64,000 nt of DNA from Lepraria neglecta (taxonomy: Eukaryota; Ascomycota; Lecanoromycetes; Lecanorales; Stereocaulaceae): assembly GCA_033220425.1 (NCBI GenBank), contig CM065646.1:4037501-4101500 (forward strand). Direction: 5' to 3'. The notes under the pieces are model-generated. The model ran no database searches, was not told the origin of the DNA, and saw only the letters and a list, made by a program, of their open reading frames with translations. A program made the position numbers and the translations under genes. Each line of letters opens with the position of its first letter. Position 1 is the first letter of the stretch. Shown piece by piece: positions 31,836 to 45,295 of this stretch.

Positions 31836-34800
31836 ATGCGTAGAGATTTGAATTACATCATAAACCACGTCTTCCTCCCTTCAAAATTGCCACAGAAAGA
31901 TGACAGCAACGCCACTAAGGGTGCTTCTTTGGCAAAAGAGGTACTTTCAGCATTGAGGTCGTTCCAAGATAACATTCTGGAGCAAGAGCGCTCAGAATGG
32001 ATCCCCTGCATCAAGATGGTTGGCAACATGCTCGAGATACGCGACCACTTTGGAGGGTTGGTGGCCAAAAAAGTGGAAATAACGCTGAGGGGGATGGTTG
32101 ATGGAGGTACGAACCTACAAGCCTTTGGGGATAAAAGAGATGTCTAACGTCGTTTGCGTTGATTTAGATATCCTCGCGTTGCATATCCGCAGCCAGAACG
32201 CGGGACTCATCGTCCGGAGATCTTCAGATCGATATTCATTCGAGTCGTTCGAAGTCTCGCCAACCACTGAGGCCGTCATCGGGACCGGGGGTAGACTGCG
32301 ACGGTGCTTCCCGGGCCCAGCGGTGGCAATTGGCCAAGACCGAATCGAGGATGCCAGCTTTCTCGAGCCGGTAGTGGAGTTCCTCGTTCAACTCGACGCC
32401 GAGACGCCGGAGGAAGTCCTGCCAACTACAAAAAAGGCACAGTCGACGGTTATTGAGACCAGAGACACAGTGCACCCAAGGTTCGTCACGGAGATGCTCA
32501 CCGGCATGCTGCGGGCTATGGGTCAGCCGCTCGATGTTCCTCGCATCTACAAACACACACGCGACGACGTCCTGTGGAAGGATGCGCTCAAACCGTGGCG
32601 ACGTTGCCCTTTGTGGCTCTTCCTTCGCGTTGCATTGCAGACGAGTCTCATGCGTAACGATGTTGAGGAGCCGCACGTGCGGTACAAGTCATTCATGCTG
32701 TTCTTCATGGCTTACGTCTTGGAAGGCGCCCTGGAAGCTTCTCTACCGAGTGATACGCTCTTTCTAATGACAGCCAAGATCAGCCGCCGTGCGTTGAAAC
32801 TTGGGACAGTGGATGGAACGGCCTGGTTGCAGCAAGTCGAGACGACAACGGGGGCTGTCCAGCAAGAATTGAGTCGCAGATGGGCCTCAGTGGAAAGGCA
32901 TCCGGATCCCTTCGCGACGCAACGAAACTGGGCCCCATCGCAGCTGTCGTTCCTCTCGGATACCGAACTAACACTCTCAAGGCTGCGGCCTTACTTGGCA
33001 AAAGTGTTTGCCCGGCTGGCGTCACCGTCAACCTACCACCGTTTTATGTCGGATTGTGGTCAACGCATCTCGCAATGCAGCTCAAGTTTGCCGGACCTGA
33101 GTCTGTTATCGAAGGGGAACGGAGGTCAAGTCCGTCTGTATCTGGCAGATCTGGAACTCTGGGTAGAAAAATCTCTCAATGACTGGCTGCGCGCAAACAT
33201 GGAACGTCAGGACGCCGACACCAACCTCGCAGAGCTCATTGATACCTACACGTCGGCAGCTTCTCTCGCTTACAAAGATATGCCGGAAGACATCTCTCTC
33301 ATGCTCCTCACCTCGATGGATTTGTGGGTTGCGCTTGACAAATGGGCGCTGCACCACTGCACTTTATTACACGACTACAGTCCGGAGTTCCCGCCGTCGC
33401 TATTCGAGCCGTTGCTGCTGCCCAAGAAGCCTCAGATGGAACGACTCCTCCGCGTTGAGCAGCATCTTGCCACGAGACGAGTAGCAGCTATACCAGGATT
33501 CCCGTCCATGTTTCGGTCCGTCAACACGACGAAAAGCTTTGCCGTGCGGTACGTTCAGCAGTCCCCACGTCACGAGGAACTACAACGGAAGATTGAGGCG
33601 GAAGCGAGGAATGACCGGGTCCAAAAAGAATCGGAGCTCGCAAGCAAACGTCAACGATATCACGAGCTGATCAAGCAATCAGATGGGATGAGCTGCCAAT
33701 ACGTTTCTCGTTGGCGAAAACATCAACAAATCTCCGAACACAGCGGCTCCTGTCAGAAATGCCAGCTGAAGTCACAGGCCAAAGGACTCACCATTAAAGT
33801 TCATGAGTGGCCACTTCCGGAGAGAGACTTGGAGGCGAAGGCGGCGGTGTTTGAGCTCGATGTGCCGACTGTTGTATCCAAATGGCGGGATACTACCTAT
33901 AGTATTCTCGTTGATATGTTGTCCGTTGAACCTGGCGCTCAAAGCACGCGTCGAGGCATAGGCAAGCAGCAAAAGGCATATAGCCTCCGCAGCTACACCG
34001 GTTTGCAAAAGTTCGTTAGATCACAGGCAGGACGACTCCAGCTCGCATCGACAACAAAACCCTTTTTCATCTCGCACTATCAACATCAAAAAATTTCTCA
34101 GGCCAAGGAGACCAGCGTATGCGTCAATAACGGCTTACGATATGCTGTGTACGATTCGAAGAAAATGAGATGGACGGAAGAGCTCCTCGACTGCTGCGGT
34201 GTGCGCGAACAGTGCACGCTCAAGCTTCCAGCTGGGCCGTATAAGGGGCTGCAATATGCCGTGAACAACACGATCCACACGTCTAACGAGGTGATTGCGA
34301 GCCAAGCCGAGTGTCCTGAGACGCTGACGATGCATGAATTCTACGCCTTTGGAACGTTGCGGTCAGGTCATCGATTGCAGTGGCGGAACATCGCTCGCGA
34401 ACTGACCGCTCGTATCCTCAATTTGAATTGCCACGAGACGCACACATTGATCGCGCAGGCCGCTTGGCAGGTCGGCCCCTTCAGTGAAGGACAGGCCTGT
34501 CGAGAATCCCACGCCGACCTTGAAGAGGTCGAGTTTGGGAGGTCACTGCTGTCAGCCTTGGACGACGCGCTCGGGACGATCGAAGGCAACTGGCAGGGTG
34601 CCCCAGCAGCTCGTACGTTTGTCGTTCTTGCGACTCGACTGCTCTCTCTCTCGTCGTGCAGGGTGGTACGCCAGGGTTGCTTCCGTTTCCTGCAAAGAGC
34701 ACGAGCAATCTCGCTGCGCTGGACTCGCGAAGTGGGGCAAAAGTTGCAGGAAGGACAGAAAGAGGAGGAGCTGAGAAATCTGAATGCACGGACGCTTGAG

Positions 34801-37800
34801 ATGGCCTTGACCTGTCACGGGACGTTTGATGTCGATCCGCGCCATCTTCCTGATCTCCTCGAATGGGACGAGGATATTGCAGTCGTGACTGAATGCTCGA
34901 TCATCGTGCACGATCGATGCCCCGTGGTGGTAGACGATCTACCTATATCGGTAAATTCACTGTTGCAGCGATATCGGAGGCTCTCATGCGTCCTCGAACC
35001 CTTTCTGCGCAAGCGGATTCTAGAGGTCCGCAACGGTCTCGAAAGGACTATCGGTCGGCTTTGGGCGGGATATGTGTCGGGATCCCCATGGACGGCCTTG
35101 GAAACGCCCAGCGAGCGGTGGCTCGTCACGGAGACATCGAGTGAAGGTGGTCTTTCGTCGATGCTGGTCCACTACAATCTGCTGGACGGAACTTTGCTTG
35201 TTAACGGGTCACCGCTCACAAGGCTTCCCCACTCGTACGAATCCCATCCGACTTTCCGGCGACTATTTGGCGAGGTAAAGTATACTCTGTTCGAAACAGC
35301 GTGGGAACGAGGGCTAATCGGTTGATGGGCGATACAGAGAGTTGTCGATGTTGTCCCGTCAACTATGAGTGGAATGGTTTTTGAGGCTCGAAATGAATTA
35401 TTCGACCACCGAGTAAGTATCCTCCTTTGCCTTTTTCTTTTCCTTCCTTCTTTTGTGCACGGGATTATGTAACGACGGAGCTGTTTGTGGTGCTAACAAA
35501 CGCCATCATAGTTGTACTTTGGCATGTACGACTCCGAACTCATCATCCGGGCAAGAAGACAAGGACAGGTCCACGAATTGCTCCCAGTGCACACACTCGA
35601 CGGCGACTTTCCAGAGGCTTTCGTTCACGACTACGCGCATTGGCTACACATTAACACGGGCTTCGTTGAATGGCGACCGTTACCCCATGCTTGGACACCG
35701 ACATCCCAGAACTGGCAGATGCGGTCCGGCAGCCGAGGGGCAAATGTGGTGCTACTCCGTGGTTCGTCGAGATTAATAGACCTTCATACGCCGACAGCGA
35801 AGGCCGTGTCAACAGTCCTGAGTCCTTTAGAACAGGCGACCCATGTACATATCACACTCGACTGCGAAACAGAGGTGTTGGAAGTGCACTTGCCACGCCT
35901 GAAGCTTGACTTCTTCGTGAGGAAAGGTGCCACACAGCTTGAATCGAAGCAGTTCCGTGGAATGACCGTGGATTGTAATCAATCGTTTGGCACCCTGACG
36001 GGACTGGTCAACAAGCTTGTTCTTCGGGGAAACACCGACTCGTCGCGCAGCGCCATTATCCCTCATGGTGACGTTCTCTTCGAACCGGAGGGCTGCCACG
36101 TACGTGTACATATCAACACTTCCACGCAGCACCTATCGTATCACCTCTACCACATCGACCCTCAACTCGGGCGACTTGTCGACAACGGCAGCCTCAAGAG
36201 CAAGCTGTTCAAATGTTACCTTCACGCGGTCACAGCCCACTGTCTGACCGACGAGCTCACCGGTCGGACCGGCACCGAAGAAGCCCTCTCCACCCTAGCA
36301 TCCCCTTCGGTCCAGTCTTTTCTCAGGCTCGACCAAACGGAAATAGACCTCCTGGTGCTCCTTGCACGACTGACCCCGCGTCGCCACTACTACCCGCGCC
36401 ACCTCCGCGTGATGCAGGAGGTGGAATGGGAGAGACTCTCTCCGATATCACAACATCCCTCTTTTTTCAATTCCGTACGATCAATTTTCGAGCGAGCGCG
36501 AACGCTTGATCTATTCCATGACAAACCCACGGAACTACCGGATGCAGAAATCTGTGGTGACCGTCACTTGTTCAAGAGGGCCGCCGTCCGGGATGCTGCA
36601 TATCGTGTACACGGATTTGGGGCCGAGCATCACACGATGAAGCACGACGTCAATTACATCGCCCGAGAACATGTCTCAAACAGCATACAAGAGTCTCAGG
36701 TGTGTCACACTGCGAAGCTAGTCGATGGCTGGTCGGCAAATCTGAAGGGCTGCTCACATTTGATCCGTGAGATCGAGTCATGGGGGAAGCCGCTCGGTGG
36801 TTGCGGAACCGAAGGTCCCATTCGTCTAGGCTACGATATAAAATGGCTGGATCCACCCGCCACTTTCCTCCCGAGAAATTGGTGTACGCTGCAGGCGGCT
36901 TTATCTCACAGTGTGGTCGAAACAGATAAATACAGAATCATGATATTCCTGTCCACCCTGACGTACTCGCAGCACCCGAAACAAGAGCTTGTCCAGACCC
37001 TTTTGGCTTTCGCGACGGTCCCCGAACTTCGTGCAACAAGGCCGTCGGAGTACCCGTCGTTCCAACTATCGCATGGCTACAAACCAGATAAGCAGAACTT
37101 GGTGGACGTGGTGAACAAGAAGCGGCGGCCGTTTCATTCGTGTCCGGAATCTAATCTGCCCCACTTCCCCTATGAAACTTTCGCAGACGCCGACGAGCGT
37201 CGCCGGCACAAGCACCAAGCGGCGGCGGAGGAATGTATTGGCCGGTTCGTGAATGCGCTCATTTACCAGTGGCCCGAAGCAAACGTGCGTGATCCAGTAG
37301 GCAATGGTTTCAACACCTACGTGTCCGTGAATGAGGCCATGGAGGATGCACGGATCTGGTTCCACAGCTGGTATCGTAACGCCAAGTTTAAAGAGTCTAT
37401 CGGCCAAATACAAGAGATGCTAGACGATCTGAACGCCGGAGATCAAAAACTGCTGGGTTACTCTTTTTCGCAGCCTCGCTACCATTATCGTCCAAAGCGG
37501 AGTCATGTCGAATTCAATGATATCATGGGGAAATCTGCTCCCAGCTTTTCTCCGGCACATCTTGTAAATTCTGATTCCTGGGTTGGTAAGCAAGACGAAG
37601 ATGGGGGGAACCGCGGCGGACTCATGTCACTTTTATCGCGCCTCTTATCGAAATCTTCAGGTCGCTATGAGCAACGATACGCCATTGACTTGGTGGAGAG
37701 CTTCGACTCGCTTCACGGCAGTGCAGAAACCAGACTCTGCAGATCACCCAAGACACTAAAGCCACTGCTAGAAGAACATCTGACGCGGTGCAAGAACTAC

Positions 37801-40800
37801 GTCGATGATGTGTATCAGACGATCCGTCATCGCCTCCAGGCAGAAACGTCCACCACACGTCGGCTGGCTTGCGGCACGAAAATGTGGCCCCGCTTGTCGA
37901 CCTCCTCCCTCCTACAACATCTCACACGTGACAAAGTCGCCTCGTTGCGTGGCGACTGGAAGTGTTGTTTGATTGAGTATGGAGTGGCCATATCGAACCT
38001 GCAACGGGCCGAGCGCCTCCTGACGTGTCTCGGGAGGGACATGGAACTGCTGAGCGAACTCGGCAACCCGGGCCATCGAGGTTGGGACCCAATCCACTAT
38101 CCGGACTGGCTACTTTTCGAGATCGAAAACAACATCTTGATCCGACAGGTGCAAGCTCAAATCGCCCAGGAAATGATGTCACCGTCATCTGGTGCTAACT
38201 CGATCCTGCAGCTGAACATGGGCGAAGGAAAGTCGTCCGTCATTGTTCCCATTGTGGCCGCGGCTCTGGCCGATGGAAAGAAGCTTGTGCGGGTCGTCGT
38301 CCTCAAACCACTGTCCAGCCAGATGTTCCAGGTGCTGCTGAGGACGCTCGGTGGCATGCTTGGGAGACGCATCTTCCACATGCCGATCTCACGGTCGGTC
38401 CGCGTGGACGTGCACAAGGCGAGGCAAATCCGAAGCCTGTGCGAAGAATGTATGCGCACTGGTGGGATTCTTCTCGTCCAGCCGGAACACCTTCTTTCCT
38501 TTGAACTAATGGGCCTCGAACGACTTCTGTCCGGCGAGTCGGAGCTGGGAAACGCCCTGATCGAGACACAGCGTTGGCTGGAGGAGAAATCCCGTGATAT
38601 CCTTGACGAAAGTGATGAAATCTTGAGTGTCCGGTTCGAGCTGATTTACACCATGGGCACACAACGCGCAATTGAGTTTAGCCCAGATCGATGGGCCATT
38701 ATCGAGCACGTCTTGGGACTCGTGAGCCGCTTTGCACAGCCAGTCCTCCAGCTTTTCCCACGAGGCTTGGAGCTCCGATCGGTGTGCCCGGGAAGTTTCC
38801 CTCGCATACGGATTCTGCAGCCTTCCGCGGCCGATAAGCTTCTGGAGATGGTGGCGAGAGACGTGTGTGAAGCGGGTCTGCCGGGAGTCCCTGTGTGGAA
38901 TCTGCCCCAACGTGTGCGAGCTGTCCTGTTTAACTTTCTCACGGATCTCGACATGGGCGAATCCGACACCGAGTCATTGCAGCATCACGTGTTTGCTGTG
39001 GACTCGATGAGGAGGAGCTTGCTTCTTCTCAAAGGCCTGATTGCGGGTGGAGTCCTGGCGTTTGCGCTGCAGCAGAAGCGATGGCGCGTCAACTACGGGC
39101 TTGACCTGTCGCGGACCATGCTTGCTGTACCTTATCGGGCAAAGGACAATCCAGCCACGCGGGCAGAGTTCAGCCACCCCGATGCCACCATCGTTCTCAC
39201 CTGTCTCAGTTATTATTATGGTGGCCTGTCGGATGAGCAGTTACGCACCGCCTTTGAAAAGCTGCTCTTGTCCGACCACGCGCAGGAAGAATATGAAAGC
39301 TGGGTGCAAGATGCTCCGGAACTACCATTTGCGTTTCGACAATTGACTGGCATCAATCTGAGCGACCCTACGCAGTGTTCTCGGATGGTCTTCCCTCCGT
39401 TGCGGCTCGCCAAAGGCGCAATCGATTTCTACGTGTCACGGATCGTCTTTCCGAAGGAGATGAAGGAATTTTCACACAAGCTGTCTTCCTCGGGCTGGGA
39501 CATCGCACGAACGAAAGTTCACCCAACGACGGGATTCAGTGGGACAAATGATAGCAGATATATCTTACCACTGTCCATCGAGCAGTGCGATCTCCCGGCA
39601 CAGCTCCACACAAATGCGGCAGTGCTCGGCTGTCTGCTCCGGTCCGAGAACTCTTTCAAACACGCCATGGAGGAGTCTGGAAGTGAAAGCCTCGATGCAG
39701 AATCGTTGCTGCGAATAGTCGTCAGATCGGAGCCGCCCGTGCGCGTCATTCTCGATGTGGGAGCGCAAGTGCTAGAGTGGAAGAACGAGGAAGTCGTACG
39801 CAGATGGCTTTCGCGCGTTCCAGAGGCACAGGCAGCCGTATTCTTCGATGATCGGAACGATCTGTCGGTCTTGAGCCGTGACGGCATCACGGAATCGCTG
39901 ATGGTCTCACCTTTTGCGAAGCAGATGGACCAGTGCCTGGTGTACCTCGACGAAGCTCATACACGAGGGACAGACTTGAAGTTACCGACCAATTACCGGG
40001 CCGCCGTGACTCTAGGGCCTGATCTCACCAAGGATCGACTTGTGCAGGGTATGACCTAATCTCCATAAATTATGGTTCTCACTGCTAACCCAAACAGCGT
40101 GCATGCGGATGCGGAAGCTAGGGAAAGGCCAATCAGTCATGTTTTGCGGGCCCATGGAAGTTGAACGCAAAATTCTCCACTGCAGCGGTAAAACTCGATG
40201 CAATACCATCAAAGTAGCCGACGTATTGCAATGGAGCATTTCGGAAACCTGCATTCACACGAAAAAATGCATTCCGTTGTGGGCGACACAAGGGGTACGG
40301 TATCAGCGCCGCCATATAGCATGGGCGAAGTCTTTAACCGGTGGAGGCGAAGGCACTGCTCCGGAGACGGCAAAGTTGTTGCTCGAAGTTGAGGCGCAAA
40401 GTCTCCAGGATCGATACGGATTTGGAGGACGACGATCAGAAGAACAACTCTTGTTACATAACGTGGGGGAGGAATCACTCTCCAAACGGAAGACGCAATT
40501 GAAAGCTATTCGGGCCAAGTGTCGAGAATTCGAGCTAGCATCGTTCAATAACGCAACACTTCGGGAGGAACAGGAGCGCGAGCTGTCACCAGAGAACGAG
40601 CAGGAACGACAAGTTGAGCAGCCACTAGCACTTACACCATACAATCACAGCGTACATCGGGATGTGAAGCGCTTTGTTCACCAGGGAATTCTTGACCGTG
40701 ATTCAGATGCCTTTCAGCCTGCCTTCGAGCTTTTCAGCAGCACAAGCGCCATCGAATGTCTTGACGTGGGAACATGGCCAGCGCACTTGCTGGTCACGGC

Positions 40801-41395
40801 CGACTTTGCCCGGACGGTACACGCTCCAAGGAATCAGCAATTGGACTCGTTTCTCAGGCCCGTCCATTGGGTCGCAAGCGGAAAGAATCGCAACACAGTC
40901 GATTGCGTAGTGCTAAGCCCTTACGAATCTCACGAATTGTTGCCGTCCATACGCCAGCACAACACCGTCACTCTACACGTGTATTCACCTCGTATCAGTA
41001 TGTCTGTGCGTACGCTCGAAGATCTTTCATTTTGCGCCATTCCTGCAGTACCCACATGTTGGCCCCACTCCCTTTCTGTCATGCAGCTCAATCTTTTTGC
41101 CGGCCAGCTCTATCTGAGAAGCTATGAGGAGTATGTTTCGGTCTGTCGATTCTTAGGACTGTGTTTTCGCCCGCCGTATGAGCAAATTCAGGTCTCCCGC
41201 GATGGATTCATCAGCCCAATAAGCAGGCCAGGATTTGACGCAGTCATGGAAAGAGAGTGTCCCTTTACGGTCAGTCCGGTTGAGTTCCTGAGGATTCTGA
41301 TGGCGTTGAGGAGGAAAGGGCAGAGTTTTCAAAAGTCTCACTTGGGTAGAATTCTGTATGGGGAATTGCTTGCCAGGGAAGAGTTCCAAGGGTGA
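31836..41395 (+). CDS. Giant DUF6606/DUF3638/DUF3645 protein with SF2/SecA-like ATPase motifs
   Basis: Five exons, 31836-32106, 32168-35274, 35338-35412, 35512-40048 and 40098-41395, join in frame to 3095 residues; introns are 49-99 bp with good splice sites. The N-terminus RRDLNYIINHVFLPSKLPQKDD is the opening of the DUF6606 family. Near 2055 is a Walker A-like NMGEGKSSVIVP. ILLVQPEHLLSF then looks like motif Ib. DILDESDEIL near 2183 looks like motif II (DExD). LVYLDEAHTRGTDLKLP near 2631-2643, with RGTD, looks like motif V. QACMRMRKLG at 2663 onward looks like the Q..R..R of motif VI. This last block is the DUF3645 area. The order and spacing resemble SF2 helicases and SecA (GEGKT, DEVDS, GRGTD), so an ATP-driven remodeller is plausible, but no activity is known to me. 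No membrane segment. The gene is co-directional with dynamin-like gene 2. The frame is intact over 9 kb, so it is under selection. Confidence 0.92.
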
Positions 41396-42026
41396 ACGAG
41401 ATTCGAGTCAGCACCGATTTTGCAGCATGAGGTTGTGGTTATGCGGCCATACCTTTTTGCCCCTCACACTTTCCATCATCTTTTCCATTTTCTCTCTACC
41501 CACCCCCACATCAACATTCATAACTTGTTTTTACGACATGCCTCATTCGTCAGGAATTGCGCTATCATCAAATTAAGCTCACTGATTATCGAAGATCCCA
41601 AGTGTGATATTCCAAATGAAATTTCTCAGCAAAGAACTAGTGTAGTTCTCGTAGATGAAATAGACGATACATAGATTAATGATAACTTGAAACATACTAT
41701 ACATAAAGTATACGATACGTAAAGAATTAGGTAACGCTCGAAGGTAACTATCAAATCGTTTTAGAAATTACCGGTTAATACTATTAGATTACTTCTAAAT
41801 TTTAGGCACTAGAAATAATAAATAAGAACGCGGCCTAAAACGGCATCGAGACCATCTCGAATCGGGCGCCTTTCTCACCTGCACACACAGTATCCGCGTT
41901 TTCTTTGTCCAGCCTTGCGGATGTAATATTTCGGGAGAAGCAGGCAAACGCCATCCATTGCATTAAATTTCCGCTTCCGTTCTCTCACTCTTGATCCAGT
42001 TTCTACATGCGACCTCTTAGCGCACA
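41396..42026. other. Intergenic, partly AT-rich
   Basis: The 3' flank of the giant gene. The section at about 41640-41850 is TA-rich with no long frame and looks RIP-affected. No gene seen. Confidence 0.5.
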
Positions 42027-43295
42027 ATGCCTGCTACAATGGACAAGCCATCTATTATCAACAAATACCGCCCAGATTTGGCGTCATTTGAAGAGGTATA
42101 CTGTGACATTCACTGGAATCTAGAGCTTTCTAGACAAGAAGTTCGCACTGCCAATATCGCTGCCTCCAATCTAGAAGGTCTTGATGACTTCGAAGTTCAG
42201 CGTGGCGTCGGCGGCCATGACGTTGTGGGAGTCCTAAGAAATGGCCCAGGCTCCACAATCCTACTTCGTGCAGACACGGATGCTCTATCCCATCTCGAGA
42301 AAACAAAGCTAGAATATGCAAGTACCAAGGTCGCGAAAGATCACCAAGGGAACGAAACGCCCCTCATGCATGCCTGTAGCCATGACATGCACACGGCTAG
42401 CCTTATGGCAGCAGCGACATTTCTTCATACGGCAAGAACTACGTAGAAAGGGGCCTTAGTCTTCTCTTCCAGCCGGACGAGGAAACAGCTGGAGGAGCTC
42501 AAGTCAGGTCGACGATGGTCTCTATGACACTCAGAAACGCGGAATTCCAATCCCTAATGTTGTGCTTGCTCAACATGATATTGCTCTCAAAGCAGGCGCT
42601 GTTGCCCTCAGCGAAGGTGCGATCCTCCCAGCTTTTGACTCCTTCGAAGTCCGCATCTTTGGCAAAAGTGGCCATATATCTCGTCCGGACCTCTGTGTCG
42701 ACCCTATCGTAACTGCCAGTCATATCATCGTACGACTACAAACGCTCATCACCAAAGAAGTGAGACCCGAGGACTTTGCTGTCATCGGCTGCGCCAGCAT
42801 CCACGGACGAAGTGCTCCAAACATTATTCCCGATTGTGTTGACATCAAGATCTCCATTCGGACCTACCGACCACGAACGCGTTCTTACATCCGTCAAACG
42901 AGTAGTTCGTGCAGAGTGCGAGACTTCTGGATCACTGCAGATCAAGGAACCCTCATTCAAGGACATCATGCATGCCCCTCCTACCATCAACGACCCAAAA
43001 AACACAGCCATTGTGAAGGATGCCTTCAATCAGTATTTCGGGGACGATAGCATCCACTTGGACCCCCTGGGGCCCAGCGAAGTCTGTTCGGTATTGTCAA
43101 CGGCTTGCGGCGCACCACTTGTATACACTCTCTGGCTGTGTCGACCCCGAGCGGTGGGAAAAAGCTGTGAAGGAGGGCAAAGTCAATGAGATACCTCGGT
43201 ATCATTCGGCGTTTTTTGCGCCTGTAATTCAGCCGACGTTGCAGACGGCTGTCGATGCGTTTGTGGTGTCAGCTTTGACTTACCTTCAACGATGA
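42027..43295 (+). pseudogene. M20 family metallo-amidohydrolase, broken
   Basis: Family of zinc amidohydrolases/aminoacylases acting on N-acyl amino acids and similar amides. Colinear pieces: ELSRQEVRTANIAASNLEG, GPGSTILLRADTDALSHLEKT, LMHACSHDMHTASLMAAATFLH, LFQPDEETAGGAQ, NVVLAQHDIALKAGAVALSEGA, FGKSGHISRPDLCVDPI, and CVDPERWEKAVKEGKVNEIPRYHSAFFAPVI. Breaks: TAG at about 42444, frame changes near 42450, 42510, 42870 and 43080. Usually conserved residues have also changed (RADTDALS for RADMDALP, HACSHDMH for HACGHDMH). This is clearly a pseudogene, fairly young because long blocks are still readable. Confidence 0.85.
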
Positions 43296-43624
43296 GGGCT
43301 AGATAGAGTATCGTCCAATCACAAATCCAATGTTTTCAACGCTCTCAAATCTAGCATGATACTCGTGATGCTGAGAACGTTCAGTCTAAAAGTTCTTCCT
43401 CCCTAACTAGTCGAGCGGCGGCCAGGGAGATTGCTGGCTCCGGGCACTACTGCGCCTAGAATAGCGCCCGGAGCTACTTATGCGCCTACAGCATTAGCGC
43501 AAGTAAGATAATCTGCTGCTCAGATCGCAGATACTTCCATTACATATACACCTCAGAAAACCTTCTATACGAGTACTCGACTTTTGAGATGAGCAGAAGC
43601 CTAAGACTTCAGAACGCTCATAAG
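43296..43624. other. Intergenic, nothing seen
   Basis: About 330 bp between the amidohydrolase pseudogene and the next start codon. It contains small repeats of GCGCC/GGAGCTAC type but no gene. Confidence 0.4.
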
Positions 43625-45295
43625 ATGGAGAGAACATATCAGGCAACTCAAACCGTAAACACATCTTTGCAGCGGCTGACCTAAGAATAGAATGCCATAA
43701 ATCTTCTCAATAGCAGGCGTCGGAAGGCTCGGCCGAGCTTGAGCCCAAGCAAGACGTCAGGCTTCAAATTAATGCCAGGCTCAAATGCAAAGCCAAGTTT
43801 CAAAGGGGCACCCAGCTTGACAGGGATGAGAGACTGGTTGCAGCAGCTTGGCCATTCGGTATTAGCATCCCAAGGCCCTAAAGACTTCTTCTAACCAGGT
43901 TTTCTAGGACCAAGATATTAACAATCTGAACGTCGTGCATATTGCAGGAACGAAGGGCAAGGGCAGTACGTGTGCTTTCGTTAGCTCTTTCCTGAAAGCA
44001 CATGGGGAAAGAACCGGATTCCCTCGGAAGGTCGGCCTTTACACCTCGCCACATCTCAAATACGTACAGGAGAGAGTCCAGATCAATTCGAAGCCCTTAT
44101 CAGAAACTTCGTTTGCCAAGTACATCTTCGAGGTCTGGGACAAGTTGTCATCCTCGGATTCAGCAAAACCTCGATATCTCCAGCTTCTATTTTTAGTCTC
44201 GGTTCACGCATTCATCAAAGAGGGAGTCGATGCAGCAGTCTTCGAAACCCACAACGGCGGAGAATACGATGCTACGAACGCTATCGAGAAATCCATCGTC
44301 TCAGGCATTACGCCAATTGGGATGGACCATATTGAACAACTCGGCCCGACCATAAGGAACATCGCTTGGCACAAGGCTGGAATTTTCAGAAAGGGTGCCC
44401 TCGCCTTCTCAGCGTCCCAGGAACCTGAAGTAGCTGAAGTATTAAGTCGCCGAGCAAAGGAGAAAGAAGCTGGCCTGACATACGTCACCGATATCGATCC
44501 TGCGCTCCCAGCAAATGCCCCAGCACTGAAGCCAGAAGTCCAGAAAATGAACGCATCACTTGCTCTCGCCCTAAGCAACGGATTTTTAAAGTCAAAGCTA
44601 CCTAAAGAACTTAGCGGCCTGACCTCGGTCGATGTCGCTAGAGGCGTGGAGCAGTTCTTCTGGCTCGGACGATATCAGCAAATCGTTAGTGGAACTTGCC
44701 AATGGTTTTTGGACGGAGCTCACAACGATCTGAGTGTGCACAAAGCTGCGCAATGGTTTGCTGAGGCGGCCACGGAAATACAAAGGTATCTACCAACGCC
44801 TTATCCAGAAGCATGTGCTAAAGCAGCCAGTAGCACTACATCCAATCCACGCATTCTCATTTTTAGCCACATCTCGGATCGAGACGGAGCGGGTCTCCTG
44901 AGACTCATAGCCAAGACTCTACAAGAGCGAGGTATACTAATACAACACCTCATCTTGAGCACGTACGATGAAAGGCTCGACGGCAGTACTCCCCCAGGTG
45001 GTGCCCACACTACTCCTTCTATGGTACCCAGTATTAGCTAATCCTCCCTACAGACCGATGTTTTGAGCATCCCGAGAAGAATTTCCCCTTAGAACTTCAG
45101 AACGAATATATCGAAGCTTGGAAAAGTGTCTACGGAGAAGGCCACGCAGCCTTCGAATCAAGCATCGAGGGAGCTCTTAATCTTGCCAAGAAAATCGGTG
45201 AGGAACAGGGTGGAATGCAGACTCTTATTACAGGAAGTCTCTACTTGATTGGCGGTGCTCTCCGTCTGCTGGAGCCAAGGCCCAAGGCGGTGTAA
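43625..45295 (+). CDS. Folylpolyglutamate synthase-like (Mur ligase family)
   Basis: ATP-dependent ligase that adds glutamates to folates, which retains them in cytosol and mitochondria. Exons 43625-43642, 43691-43858, 43908-44997 and 45054-45295 give 505 residues, a usual size. P-loop GTKGKGSTC at 76-84, then TSPHLKYVQERVQIN, HNGGEYDATNAIE and GITPIGMDHIEQLGPTIRNIAWHKAGI. The ligase C-domain has FLDGAHNDLS and RILIFSHISDRDG. The last exon ends ITGSLYLIGGALRLL. The six-codon first exon (MERTYQ) joins NAINLLNSRRR across a 48-bp intron that begins GC instead of GT. This is inferred from the family N-terminus and is the weakest part. It could be the housekeeping enzyme or an accessory paralog. 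Confidence 0.88.

Noticed and set aside
39949-39960. Literal DEAH sequence in the giant protein taken as helicase motif II
   Set aside because: It sits after motif II-like DESDEIL by about 450 residues and directly before RGTD. Its position fits motif V, so the DEAH match is probably coincidental or a second acidic strand.
43935-45041. Folylpolyglutamate synthase as a truncated gene starting at the P-loop
   Set aside because: Upstream exons with consistent phases and a family-like N-terminus were found at 43625-43858, and a last exon after 45053, so the gene is full length.
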